Assembly (NCBI RefSeq): GCF_014493765.1
Contig: NZ_JACTVJ010000004.1
Coordinates: 62,001-126,000 of the forward strand
Length of the DNA: 64,000 nt
Direction: 5' to 3'
Source: Streptomyces polyasparticus
GTDB taxonomy: Bacteria > Actinomycetota > Actinomycetes > Streptomycetales > Streptomycetaceae
In this document: piece after piece, positions 52,613 to 61,370 of the stretch
Layout: every line of letters begins with the position of its first letter
Position numbering within the stretch: position 1 is the stretch's first letter
Position numbers and translations under genes: made by a program
The notes under the pieces: generated by a model
Seen by the model: the letters and a program-made list of their open reading frames with translations, nothing else
What the model was told of the DNA's origin: nothing
Databases searched by the model: none

Positions 52613-54082
52613 CTACTTCGCGTCGAGCAGCTGCTCGATCGGATCGATGCCGAAGTAGATCAGGAACAGCGCGGCCGCTCCCCACAGCAGCCAGTGCACC
52701 TCGCGTGCCTTGCCGAGGACTGTCTTGATCACCACGTACGCGATGAAGCCGGCGCCGATGCCGTTGGTGATCGAGTAGGTGAACGGCATCACGACGATCG
52801 TCAGGAAGGCCGGTATCGCCAGGTCCCAGCGCTCCCAGTCGATGTGCCGCACCTGCGACATCAGCAGGAAGCCGACCGCGACCAGAGCGGGCGCCGCGGC
52901 CTGCGCGGGCACGATCAGGGCCAGCGGCGCGAAGAAGAGCGCGAGCGCGAACAGTCCGCCGGTGACGAGGTTCGCGAAACCGGTGCGCGCCCCTTCGCCG
53001 ACACCGGCCGCCGATTCGATGTACGAGGTGTTGGAGGAGGCCGAGGCCGCACCGCCGGCCACCGCCGCAGCGCCGTCGATGAGCAGCACACGGCCGAGGT
53101 TGGGGACCTTGCCCTCCTCGTCGAGGAGTCCGGCCTCGCTGGAGATGCCGACGACCGTGCCCATGGTGTCGAAGAAGTCGCTCAGGATGAGCGTGAAGAC
53201 CAGCAGGACCAGGGTGACCGCGCCGACCTCGGAGAAGGCACCGAACGGGCTGAACGCTCCGATCAGCCCGAAGTCCGGGGTGGCCACGAGCTCGTCCGGG
53301 ACGCTCGGAGCGGTCAGACCCCAGGCGGTGGGCTCGAGATCGGCGATCTCGTTCACGACGACGGCGATCACCGTGGTCGCCACGATGCTGATCAGGATCG
53401 CTCCGCGCACCTTGCGCGCGAGCAGCGCCACGGTGAGCAGCACCCCGATGCAGAAGACGAGGATCGGCCAGCCCGCGAGCCGTCCGGCGGCGCCCAGCTG
53501 TACGGGCACGGAGCCGGTGTCGCCGGGGATACGGGTGGCGAAGCCGGCGTCGATGAAGCCGATGAACGCGATGAACAGGCCGATGCCCACGCTGATCGCG
53601 TACTTGAGCGCGGGCGGGATGGCGTGCATGACGGCCTCGCGCAGCCCGGTCACGACGAGGACGCAGATCAGGATGCCTTCGACGAACACCAGGCCCATGG
53701 CGTCCGGCCAGCTCATCTGGGGCGCGAGCTGGAAGGCGACGACGGCGTTGAGGCCGAGTCCGGCGGCGAGGGCGAGCGGCAGATTGCCGCCGACGCCCAT
53801 GATGACCGTCATCACCGCGGCCACGAGGGCGGTGGCGGTGACGAGTTCGGGGCCGTCGAGGGTGTTGCCGTACTTGTCCTCGGTGGTGCCGAGGATGATC
53901 GGGTTGAGCACGAGGATGTAGGCCATCGTGAAGAACGTGGCGAAGCCGCCGCGTATCTCACGGCCGAAGCTCGAACCGCGGGCGGTGATACGGAAGAAGC
54001 GGTCGACCGGGTTGGCGGGCGGCGGTGGTGGTGCGCCGTCGGTCTTGTCGGCTGGTTCGGCTGGGTCGGCTGTCTGAACCAC
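52613..54082 (-). CDS. NCS2-family adenine/guanine/hypoxanthine permease
   Basis: A 489-residue transporter of the AzgA/PbuG subgroup with about 13 helices. Signature stretches are TMAYILVLNPIILG in helix 1, LALAAGLGLNAVVAFQLAP, FVEGILICVLVVTGLREAV and SSNTSYIESAAGVGEGARTG. It imports purine bases with protons. An N-terminal 30-residue Pro/Ala tail is cytoplasmic. It stands alone between a terminator and a 93-base spacer in which I see no purine riboswitch. Confidence 0.92.
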   Translation of the reverse strand: MVQTADPAEPADKTDGAPPPPPANPVDRFFRITARGSSFGREIRGGFATFFTMAYILVLNPIILGTTEDKYGNTLDGPELVTATALVAAVMTVIMGVGGNLPLALAAGLGLNAVVAFQLAPQMSWPDAMGLVFVEGILICVLVVTGLREAVMHAIPPALKYAISVGIGLFIAFIGFIDAGFATRIPGDTGSVPVQLGAAGRLAGWPILVFCIGVLLTVALLARKVRGAILISIVATTVIAVVVNEIADLEPTAWGLTAPSVPDELVATPDFGLIGAFSPFGAFSEVGAVTLVLLVFTLILSDFFDTMGTVVGISSEAGLLDEEGKVPNLGRVLLIDGAAAVAGGAASASSNTSYIESAAGVGEGARTGFANLVTGGLFALALFFAPLALIVPAQAAAPALVAVGFLLMSQVRHIDWERWDLAIPAFLTIVVMPFTYSITNGIGAGFIAYVVIKTVLGKAREVHWLLWGAAALFLIYFGIDPIEQLLDAK

Positions 54083-54175
54083 GGGGGTACTCCTGAGGGG
54101 TCCGGCTGCGGGTGTTGGCTGGATTGTTCCCCTGTGGCGGCCGGTTCAGGTTTTCACCGTGTTACGGATTGCTGA

Positions 54176-54991
54176 TCAACTCGCGCCGTGCGCCCCGTTC
54201 TTGGTGATCTCGTACGTGACGCCCTCGCGGGCGCGGAGGGTGCGTCCGCCGAAGGCCGCGTGCGCCCGTGCGGTGGCCGCGTCGGGGGTGAGGGTGGGGC
54301 CGACATGGGTGACGAGCAGGGTGTGCGCCCCGGCTTCGCGCGCCAGGGCGGCCGCGTCCTCCGGGGTAAGGTGCACGGGCGGGCCCTCGTGCCGGTCGAC
54401 GTACGCCTCGGCCAGCAGCACATCGGCGCCCCGGGCCAGCCGGCTCAGTTCCGCGCAGGGCCCGCTGTCTCCCGTATACGCGAGGACCGCGCCGTCGTAT
54501 GCGATCCGCGCACCGTAGGCCTCGATGCCGCCGTGCTCGACGGCATACGAGGTGAACTCGGGCCCGCCGTGCTCGACGGCGCCCGAGGTGGGCGCGGGCC
54601 CGCCGAGGTCCACCGGACGCCCGTCCTCGATCGGGCGGAAGGCGAAGACCTCGGCGAGCGGGCCGGGATCCGGCCGCCCGTAGAAGCAGGCGAGGCGGCG
54701 GGGTGCGTCGGCGGGCGCGTACACGGGGATCGGCCGCTCGATCCCGAGACCGCCGTCCGAGATGCCCGCTTCGGCGGCGATCAGGTCGGTCCAGTGGTCG
54801 GAGTGCAGATGGCTGATCCAGATCGCCGTCAACTCACCTGGCCGCACGTGCCGTTGGAGCTCGGCGAACGTGCCGGGCCCGGCGTCCATCCACACCTTCG
54901 CGTCCCCGGCCTCGACGAGGTAGCCGGAACAGGGACGGCCGGGCTGCGGATGCGGGGCGGCGGTACCCAGGGGCGTGAGGGTGAACGTCAT
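54176..54991 (-). CDS. MBL-fold metallo-hydrolase
   Basis: A 271-residue metallo-beta-lactamase-fold protein close to RNase Z-like/arylsulfatase-type hydrolases. Zinc ligands are in ISHLHSDHWTDL (HxHxDH), YTGDSGPC and LLVTHVGPTL. The LGTAAPHPQPGRPCSGYLVE start is typical. The substrate is unknown. Residues around 133-156 contain a 12-residue tandem duplication, GGPAPTSGAVEH then GGPEFTSYAVEH, placed before the conserved GGIEAYG strand. Confidence 0.88.
   Translation of the reverse strand: MTFTLTPLGTAAPHPQPGRPCSGYLVEAGDAKVWMDAGPGTFAELQRHVRPGELTAIWISHLHSDHWTDLIAAEAGISDGGLGIERPIPVYAPADAPRRLACFYGRPDPGPLAEVFAFRPIEDGRPVDLGGPAPTSGAVEHGGPEFTSYAVEHGGIEAYGARIAYDGAVLAYTGDSGPCAELSRLARGADVLLAEAYVDRHEGPPVHLTPEDAAALAREAGAHTLLVTHVGPTLTPDAATARAHAAFGGRTLRAREGVTYEITKNGAHGAS
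54533..54604 (-). repeat. In-frame 36-bp tandem duplication
   Basis: Two adjacent 36-bp units (54533-54568 and 54569-54604) differ at about six positions and encode 12-residue repeats in the metallo-hydrolase. The copy next to the conserved strand looks more like the ancestral sequence. Confidence 0.85.
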
Positions 54992-55065
54992 GCCGGGGAG
55001 GCTAGCCGGGCGGTCGGGGCTGCGCGGAGGCCGGCCGGGTTCGGAGCTGCGCGGAGCGCGGGCGC

Positions 55066-55680
55066 TCAGCGCCCGGGCGCCGCCCACCCCGGGTCGCGGC
55101 CGCTCAGGCCGATGACGCGGTCGAGCAGCGGGGCCGTGCCGGGGACGGGCACGGGCGGCCCGAACAGGCTCTCCGCCACCTCCGGTTCCTCCGTGGCGGA
55201 AGCGTCCTCGGACGGGGGCGACGGAGTGAGCAGAGCGCGTGACACCTCCAGGGAGGCCTCGTCCGGCGCGTACGCCTGGCCGGTGGCGCGGGCCAGGTCC
55301 CAGCCGTGGACGACCAGTTCGTTCATCGCCACCATGCCCGCGACCTCGGCCGGCAGGTCCACGCCGCCGGCCCGCGTGAAGCCCTCCCAGGCGTCCGGAG
55401 CCCGCCAGGCCCCCGCGAGACTCTCCAGGTTCTTGCTCAGCTCATCGCGCCAGCCGGGCCCGATGTCCGGCACCGTCGCCTCGGGCGAGGTGTCCGTCGT
55501 GGGCCCGAGGTCCTTGCGCGCCGCGTCGCGGAACGCTTCCGTCAGGCCGACGAGATGCCCGAGCAGATTCCGTACGGGAAGTTCCGGACAGGGCGTGGAC
55601 AGGCCGAGCTGCTCGTCCGTGACCTGCTCGGCGATCCGGGCGACGAGGCGGGTCTGGGCGGTGAAGTCGATGTGCGGCAT
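55066..55680 (-). CDS. TIGR03086-family putative metal-binding protein
   Basis: A 204-residue DinB/maleylpyruvate-isomerase-like four-helix protein. The segments STPCPELPVRNLLGHLVGLTEAF and MNELVVHGWDLARATGQ carry the histidines that bind a divalent metal in this superfamily. It may be a mycothiol-dependent thiol transferase, but activity is unproven. ATG 55680 has GAGGAG six bases upstream. It is divergent from the MFS gene across 164 bases that hold no clear operator. Confidence 0.85.
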   Translation of the reverse strand: MPHIDFTAQTRLVARIAEQVTDEQLGLSTPCPELPVRNLLGHLVGLTEAFRDAARKDLGPTTDTSPEATVPDIGPGWRDELSKNLESLAGAWRAPDAWEGFTRAGGVDLPAEVAGMVAMNELVVHGWDLARATGQAYAPDEASLEVSRALLTPSPPSEDASATEEPEVAESLFGPPVPVPGTAPLLDRVIGLSGRDPGWAAPGR

Positions 55681-55844
55681 GAGGGCTCCTCTGTCCTGCC
55701 GGGGCGTGTTGTGGCGGTCCCGCTGCAGGGGTGACCGCGCCCGCGCCGGAAACTCATCGCCGACGCGCCTGAGGATCTCCGCAGCCCGCAAATACGGCAT
55801 GATCCCGATGCCGGCCGGCAAGCCTTAGAGCGAGCCTGACGCGC

Positions 55845-57050
55845 ATGGCATGGACGACTTGGCAGGTGGTGCGCGACCGCAACGCGGGGCTCTATCTGGG
55901 CGGCGTGGTGGTCTCCGGTTTCGGCACCTCCGCGATGTGGCTGGTTTCCGGTGTGTGGGTCAAGTCGCTCACCGGATCCAGCAGTCTGGCGGCGCTGGCG
56001 ACCTTCGCGCTGTGGCTGCCGGTGCTCGCCGGTCCGCTGCTCGGCACCCTCGCCGACCGCACCCGGCGCAGACCGCTGCTGATCTGGACGAACCTGGGTC
56101 TCGCGGCCCTGCTGTGCACCCTGCTCGCGGTGGATGCGGCGGACCGGGTCTGGATTCTGTTCGCGGTGCTCTTCGTGTACGGCGCGGCCGGGGTCGTGCA
56201 CGACGCGGCGGAGGCCGCACTGGTCGCGTCGGCCGTCGACAAGAAGCTGCTCGGGGATTTCAACGGGCTGCGGATGACCGCCAACGAGGGCATGAAGCTG
56301 GTCGCCCCGCTCGCGGGCGCCGGCCTGTTCGCCGCATACGGGGGCGCACGGGTCGCCCTCCTGGACGCCCTCACGTTTGTCGCGGCGGCCGGTCTCTACG
56401 CGCTGCTCCGCGTGAAGGAAGAGCCCAAGTCCACACGAGCGTCCGGCAGTTGGTGGACGCGGACGGTCGAGGGCGCGCGCTATCTGCGCCACCACCCCAC
56501 CTTGCGCACGCTCGCCCTGGCCGGTGGCTTCACGATGTTCCTCGCGGGCATCAACGGAGCGCTGATCTTCGCCGTCGTCGACGAGGGCCTCGGCCGCTCC
56601 CCCGCCTTCGCCGGCGTGCTCTACGCGGTGCAGGGCGTGGGCTCGGTCGCGATCGGCCTGCTGTCCGGACCGCTCCTTCGGCGCTACGGGGAGCGGGTGT
56701 TCGCGGCCGCCGGACTCGGCCTGTTCGCGGGCTCGGTGGCGCTGCGCGCGCTCCCGTACGACGCGGTGGCCCTGGTGTGCAGCGCCGGCATCGGTGTCGG
56801 TCTGCCGTGCGTCCTGATCGCGGTGCTCACGGCGGTGCAGCGGGAGACCCCGGACGAGCTCGTCGGCCGGGTCGCGGCGACCGCCAACACCCTGGTGTTC
56901 GCCCCGAACGCGGTGGCGCTCGGGGCCGGCGCCGGCCTGGTCGCGCTGGCCGACCACCGCGTGCTGCTCGCGGCCCTGGGAGTGGCGGGCCTTGCGGCCG
57001 TACCCCGAGTCCTGTCGAGTACACGGCACCCCCACCGCGCTGGAACCTAG
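55845..57050 (+). CDS. MFS transporter
   Basis: A 401-residue transporter with about 12 helices. The loop GTLADRTRRRPLLI between helices 2 and 3 matches the MFS DRxGRR-type motif, and a central loop (VKEEPKSTRASG) joins two six-helix halves. It resembles macrolide- or enterobactin-type exporters (MFS_3). It ends 46 bases before the SARP regulator, so the two may be transcribed together and the pump may be under its control. Ribosome binding site is weak. Confidence 0.87.
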   Translation: MAWTTWQVVRDRNAGLYLGGVVVSGFGTSAMWLVSGVWVKSLTGSSSLAALATFALWLPVLAGPLLGTLADRTRRRPLLIWTNLGLAALLCTLLAVDAADRVWILFAVLFVYGAAGVVHDAAEAALVASAVDKKLLGDFNGLRMTANEGMKLVAPLAGAGLFAAYGGARVALLDALTFVAAAGLYALLRVKEEPKSTRASGSWWTRTVEGARYLRHHPTLRTLALAGGFTMFLAGINGALIFAVVDEGLGRSPAFAGVLYAVQGVGSVAIGLLSGPLLRRYGERVFAAAGLGLFAGSVALRALPYDAVALVCSAGIGVGLPCVLIAVLTAVQRETPDELVGRVAATANTLVFAPNAVALGAGAGLVALADHRVLLAALGVAGLAAVPRVLSSTRHPHRAGT

Positions 57051-57096
57051 AATTCCCCGTACGGCGGGACGCGGGGCCGGCCGGTCGGGGGTGGGC

Positions 57097-60084
57097 GTGG
57101 AGTTCCAGGTGCTCGGGGATGTCGAGGCGCGGACGGGCGGCGGTGCGGTCGGGCTCGGGACGGCACGGCAGCGCCGGGTGCTCGCCGCGCTGCTCATGGA
57201 CGTCGGACGGCCGGTGCCGGTCGAGCAGTTGGTGCACCGGGTGTGGGGCGAGAGCCCGCCGAGACGGGCCACGGACACCCTCTACACGTATGTGTCGCGG
57301 CTGCGCGGGCTGCTCCCCGGGACGATCGACCGCGGTCCGGGCGGCTATGTGCTCACCGCTGACCCGGCGACGGTGGACGTGCACCGCTTCCGTGAGCTCC
57401 TCGTACGGGCCCGGCGCAGCGAGGACGACGCGCGGGCGGTGGAGTTGTTCCGTCAGGCGCTCGGGCTGTGGCGTGGCGAGCCGTTCGCCGGTGCGGACAC
57501 CCCGTGGTTCCACACGGCCCGCGAACTGCTCGGCAAGGAGCTGTGGGCCGCGCGCCTCGACTGCACCGATCTGCGCCTTCGCCTCGGTGAGCACACCGCG
57601 CTGACCGCCGAACTGGCCGACCACAGCACGGAGCATCCGCTCGACGAGCGGCTCGCCGCCCAGTACATGCTCGCCCTGCACCGCTGCGGCCGGCAGGCCG
57701 ACGCACTCGCCCACTACCGTCGGGTGCGCGGCCTGCTCGCCGACGAGCTCGGCATCGATCCGGGCCCCGAACTCCGGCGGCTGCACCAGTCGCTCCTCAG
57801 CGGCGGCACCGAGCCGGGCCCGCCGGCCGCCGCACCCCCGCCGGACGGGGACTCCTGGCGGGTGCAGTGCCAACTCCCCCTGGACATCAAGGGATTCGCG
57901 GGCCGGGTGGACATGATCCGGTACCTCGAGAAGGATCTCACGGCACCCGGGGCCGCCCCGGTCGTCGTGTCGGGTTCGCCGGGCATCGGCAAGAGCGCCC
58001 TGGCCGCACACATGGGCCACCGACTGCGGGACGCCTTCCCCGACGGCCAGTGGTACGTGCATCTGTCCGGCAACGGCGGCCGGCCCCGGGATCCGGCCGA
58101 GGCGCTGACCGGGCTGCTGCTGGCCTCAGGGCAGGAGCCGAGCACCGTTCCCGAGGGGGTGGAGGGCCTCTCTGCGGCTCTCCGCAGCCGTCTCGCCGAC
58201 CGCAGAGTGCTGCTCGTCCTGGACGACGCGGCGGACGCCGACCAGGTGCGGCCGCTGCTGCCCGGCACGTCCGGCGTCGCGGTGCTCGTCACCAGCCGGT
58301 CCGATCTGCGCGGCCTGTCGGTCAGCCATGCCGCCCGCCCCGTGCCGCTCGACGTCCTCACGCCCGGCGAGGCCCGCGATCTGCTCGCCAACTGCCTCGG
58401 TCCGCAGCGTGTGTCGGCCGAACCGGCGGCGGCCGGGCGCCTCGCCGAGCTGTGCGCCCATGTGCCGCTCGCCCTGCGGATCGTCGCCGCCAATCTCGCC
58501 GCGCGTCCGGGCCGGCCGCTGGCGGCGTACGCGGCGGAGCTGGCCGGCGGGGAGCGGCTCGCCAAGCTGGCCGTCACCGGGGACCGGCAGGCCGCGGTAC
58601 GCCAGGCCTTCGACCACTCGTACGCGGGCCTGGATCCGGACGCGGCACGGCTGTTCGCCCTGCTCGGACTGCATCCCGGAGCGGACTTCACGACCGAGGC
58701 GGCAGCGGCCCTGCTCGGTTCGCCGGTCGCCGCGGCCGACGAGCTCCTCGACCGGCTCACCACGGCGGGCCTGCTCCAGCACACCGCCCTGGACCGGTTC
58801 CGCTTCCACGATCTGCTGCGCCTGTACGCGGCCGAGCGCGCGGCGGCCGACCCCGGGTGCGCGCAGGCCTGGCAGCGGCTCGGCGACTGGTATCTCGCCA
58901 CCACGGACGCGGCCACCGCGTTCGACTACTCGGGCAGCGTCCAACTCCCGCGCCCGCGTGCGGCATCGGACCGATTCGACGACCGGCACCAGGCGCTCGC
59001 CTGGCTGGAGGCCGAGCGGAGCAACCTCACCGCCATGGTGCTGCGCGCCGCCGCGTCCGGTCCCCACGAACTCGCCTGGCAGCTCACCGACCAGCTGCGC
59101 CTGTACTTCTACGGCAGGCGGCACACGGCCGACTGGGAGGCCACGACGGCGGCGGCTCTGCACGCCGCCGAAGAGGACGGCGAGGTCCTCGCCCAGGCCC
59201 TGGTCTGGCACAGCGTCGGGGTGCTGCGCCAGCACACCGGCGACGCCGAGGGTGCCCGTACGGCCTTGGACAGAGCCCAGGAGGGCTACCGCGCCTCCGG
59301 GTTCACGCTGGGAGAAGTCTCCCTGCTCACCAGCCTGGCCATCCACCAAGCACTGCGCGGCGACCTGCGCCCGGCTCTGGAGTGCCAGCAGAAGGGGTAC
59401 GAGCTGCTGCGCGCTCTCGGCCGTCCGGTACTGCTTGCCCGGGCGCTGAACACCATGGGGCTCATCCACGCGTATCTCGGTGAGTTCGAGCAGGCCGAGC
59501 GCTGCACGACGGAGGCGGTCGAGCTGCTGCGGGCGGTCAACCGGCCGACCGGCACGATGGGTCCGCTGATCAACCGGGCCGTCGCCCGGCACGGTCTCGG
59601 CCGGTACGCGGAGGCGCTGGCCGATGCCGAGGAAGCGCTGCGGCTGCACGCAAGCCACCCGCACGGCAGCAGTGGACCCGCCGCGAACGAGATCGCCGCG
59701 CGGATCCATCGCGACTCCGGCCGGCTCGCCGCGGCCCGCGCGAGCGCCGAGCTGTCCCTGAGGATGGCGATCGACCTGGGCGAGCCCTCGGTACAGGCCG
59801 ACTCCCTGATGACCCTGGGCTCCATCCGTGCGCGGGACGGCGCCCCCGACGTCGGCCTCGCCTGCCTCCAGGAGGCCCTGGAGCTGACCCACCGTAGCGG
59901 GCTGCGCCACCAGGAGGCGGAAGCCCATGCCCAACTCGCCGCGGTGCAGCTGGCGTTGGGCGCCGCCTCCGAGGCGCGGCACCACGCCGAGCAGGCCAGG
60001 GACCTGGCCCGGGCCCGGGGGCTGCGCCCGGTGGAGCGGCATGCGCGGGGCACGCTCGCCCGGATCGCGGGCGGGGCCGGGTGA
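57097..60084 (+). CDS. AfsR/SARP-family regulator with NB-ARC and TPR domains
   Basis: A 995-residue regulator. Residues 1-95 are the OmpR-like DNA-binding domain of SARP proteins; 100-245 the bacterial transcriptional activation domain (VHRFRELLVRARRS, DERLAAQYMLALHRCGRQADALAHYRRVR, DELGIDPGPELRRLHQ). Residues about 285-560 are an NB-ARC ATPase with P-loop SGSPGIGKSA and VLLVLDDAADADQV. About 690-980 are tetratricopeptide repeats. Such proteins integrate signals to switch on secondary metabolism, though no biosynthetic cluster is visible here. GTG 57097 follows GGGGGTGGG; GTG 57091 is also possible. Confidence 0.92.
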   Translation: MEFQVLGDVEARTGGGAVGLGTARQRRVLAALLMDVGRPVPVEQLVHRVWGESPPRRATDTLYTYVSRLRGLLPGTIDRGPGGYVLTADPATVDVHRFRELLVRARRSEDDARAVELFRQALGLWRGEPFAGADTPWFHTARELLGKELWAARLDCTDLRLRLGEHTALTAELADHSTEHPLDERLAAQYMLALHRCGRQADALAHYRRVRGLLADELGIDPGPELRRLHQSLLSGGTEPGPPAAAPPPDGDSWRVQCQLPLDIKGFAGRVDMIRYLEKDLTAPGAAPVVVSGSPGIGKSALAAHMGHRLRDAFPDGQWYVHLSGNGGRPRDPAEALTGLLLASGQEPSTVPEGVEGLSAALRSRLADRRVLLVLDDAADADQVRPLLPGTSGVAVLVTSRSDLRGLSVSHAARPVPLDVLTPGEARDLLANCLGPQRVSAEPAAAGRLAELCAHVPLALRIVAANLAARPGRPLAAYAAELAGGERLAKLAVTGDRQAAVRQAFDHSYAGLDPDAARLFALLGLHPGADFTTEAAAALLGSPVAAADELLDRLTTAGLLQHTALDRFRFHDLLRLYAAERAAADPGCAQAWQRLGDWYLATTDAATAFDYSGSVQLPRPRAASDRFDDRHQALAWLEAERSNLTAMVLRAAASGPHELAWQLTDQLRLYFYGRRHTADWEATTAAALHAAEEDGEVLAQALVWHSVGVLRQHTGDAEGARTALDRAQEGYRASGFTLGEVSLLTSLAIHQALRGDLRPALECQQKGYELLRALGRPVLLARALNTMGLIHAYLGEFEQAERCTTEAVELLRAVNRPTGTMGPLINRAVARHGLGRYAEALADAEEALRLHASHPHGSSGPAANEIAARIHRDSGRLAAARASAELSLRMAIDLGEPSVQADSLMTLGSIRARDGAPDVGLACLQEALELTHRSGLRHQEAEAHAQLAAVQLALGAASEARHHAEQARDLARARGLRPVERHARGTLARIAGGAG

Positions 60085-60180
60085 CGGGAAGCGGGGAACG
60101 AGCGGCGGAACTCGTGTCCGGGTGACGGGCCGAGGAGAACGCCCCTCGGGGCCGTCGACAGGCCGAGGCAGACGACCGGC

Positions 60181-60210
60181 GGGGCCGGGCCTCCGACCAG
60201 GCCCGGCCCC
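60181..60210. terminator. Bidirectional terminator between SARP and TIM-barrel genes
   Basis: A perfect 12-bp stem (GGGGCCGGGCCT, 60181-60192 with 60199-60210) and a six-base loop sit between convergent stop codons. Confidence 0.87.
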
Positions 60211-60218
60211 GCGGCCCG

Positions 60219-61370
60219 TCAGCGCAGAGCCGCCCGCACCAGCTCCAGATCGGTGTCGGAGGCCAACCCCGCGTGGTACAGCCGCAGTTCGGTGGCCCCG
60301 AGCTCGGCGGCCCGCGCCGCGTCCGCGCGTAGTCGTGCCGGAGCGCCGCCCATGCCGCTCACCACGGTGAAGTTCGCAGCGAGCACCGCGGCCCCCGCAC
60401 CCTCGGCCGCGAACGGCGCGATGAGGTCCGCACCGCCCGTGCACGGCACGACCACACCGTCCGCCACGCCCAGGATGTGCGCGGGGTCGACGCCCGCGTT
60501 GGCGCCGCAGTGATACGCCACGGGGTCGGCGTGCAGCAGCACTTGGAAGCCCGCGGGGGCCGCCGCGCGGACGGCCGCGACCGTCTCCTCCTGGAGCGCG
60601 CGGGACACCGATGACCTGAACTCCCGTGTCGCGGCGAGCAGTTCGGCGTCCAGGAGCTTGTCCAGGGGGACGTCGGGCGCCGTCTCGCCGCGCCATACGG
60701 GTTCGAGCGCCGCCCGGACCGAGGCCGCGAGAGCGTCGGGGCCGAGCCCCGCCCCCGTATAGCCCTCGCGGCAGGAGCCGCAGAAGCAGAGCGACATCAG
60801 GTACTGGGCGGCGTCGCCGAGCCCGACCCCGCCGGTCTTGTCGTGCGCGTGCAGATGCGCGAGGCCGTACCAGCCGCAGGATTCCAGCTCGGTGCCGCGC
60901 GCACCCGGCCGCACCGCCGCCTCGGCGGCCAGGTCGACGAGGTACGCGCGCGTGGCGGGCTGCGCGATGCACGGCGCCCAGGGGTAGCGGTCTCCGTAGG
61001 CGTTGACCACCGAAGTGTCCGGATGCTCCGCGCCCATACGGGAGTTGTGCGCGAGCACCACCCAGGTGTGCACCTCCAGACCGGCCTCCCCGAGCGCCGA
61101 GGCCGCGGCACCGAAGGCGTCCCCGGGCGCCCAGTCCCCGGCCTCGTACGGCCGCAGGGTCCGCCCCTGCCAGCGCTCCCCCGGCGGGTAGAGCACGGAG
61201 GCGTGCTCGGCCGTGACGATGCGGTGGGACGGGTGGCGCGGGGTGAGCGCGCGGGTGGAGTGGTACGCGGAGGCCAAGGTGACCTGCTGGACCCCGAGTT
61301 CGGCGATACGGCGGGCCGCTTCCGGGTCGCCGTTGACATCCCAGGGGTAGACGAAGGCGGAGGTCTTCAC
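60219..61370 (-). CDS. Uncharacterised TIM-barrel-like protein linked to KdgD
   Basis: A 383-residue cytoplasmic protein beginning MKTSAFVYPWDVNGDPEA. The fold looks like a (beta/alpha)8 barrel of the glycoside-hydrolase-like type: LEVHTWVVLAHNSRMG, WAPCIAQPATRAYLVDLAAEA and GFQVLLHADPVAYHCG. SLCFCGSCREGY gives a CxCxxC cluster. It overlaps the KdgD gene as GTGA and so belongs to the sugar-acid operon. It may act on uronide sugars or glucaro-lactones, which is inference from position. Confidence 0.7.
   Translation of the reverse strand: MKTSAFVYPWDVNGDPEAARRIAELGVQQVTLASAYHSTRALTPRHPSHRIVTAEHASVLYPPGERWQGRTLRPYEAGDWAPGDAFGAAASALGEAGLEVHTWVVLAHNSRMGAEHPDTSVVNAYGDRYPWAPCIAQPATRAYLVDLAAEAAVRPGARGTELESCGWYGLAHLHAHDKTGGVGLGDAAQYLMSLCFCGSCREGYTGAGLGPDALAASVRAALEPVWRGETAPDVPLDKLLDAELLAATREFRSSVSRALQEETVAAVRAAAPAGFQVLLHADPVAYHCGANAGVDPAHILGVADGVVVPCTGGADLIAPFAAEGAGAAVLAANFTVVSGMGGAPARLRADAARAAELGATELRLYHAGLASDTDLELVRAALR

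Noticed and set aside
58126-60972. 948-codon minus-strand open frame opposite the SARP gene
   Set aside because: It is antisense to a gene with well-conserved domains and runs through a terminator; composition is typical of shadow frames.
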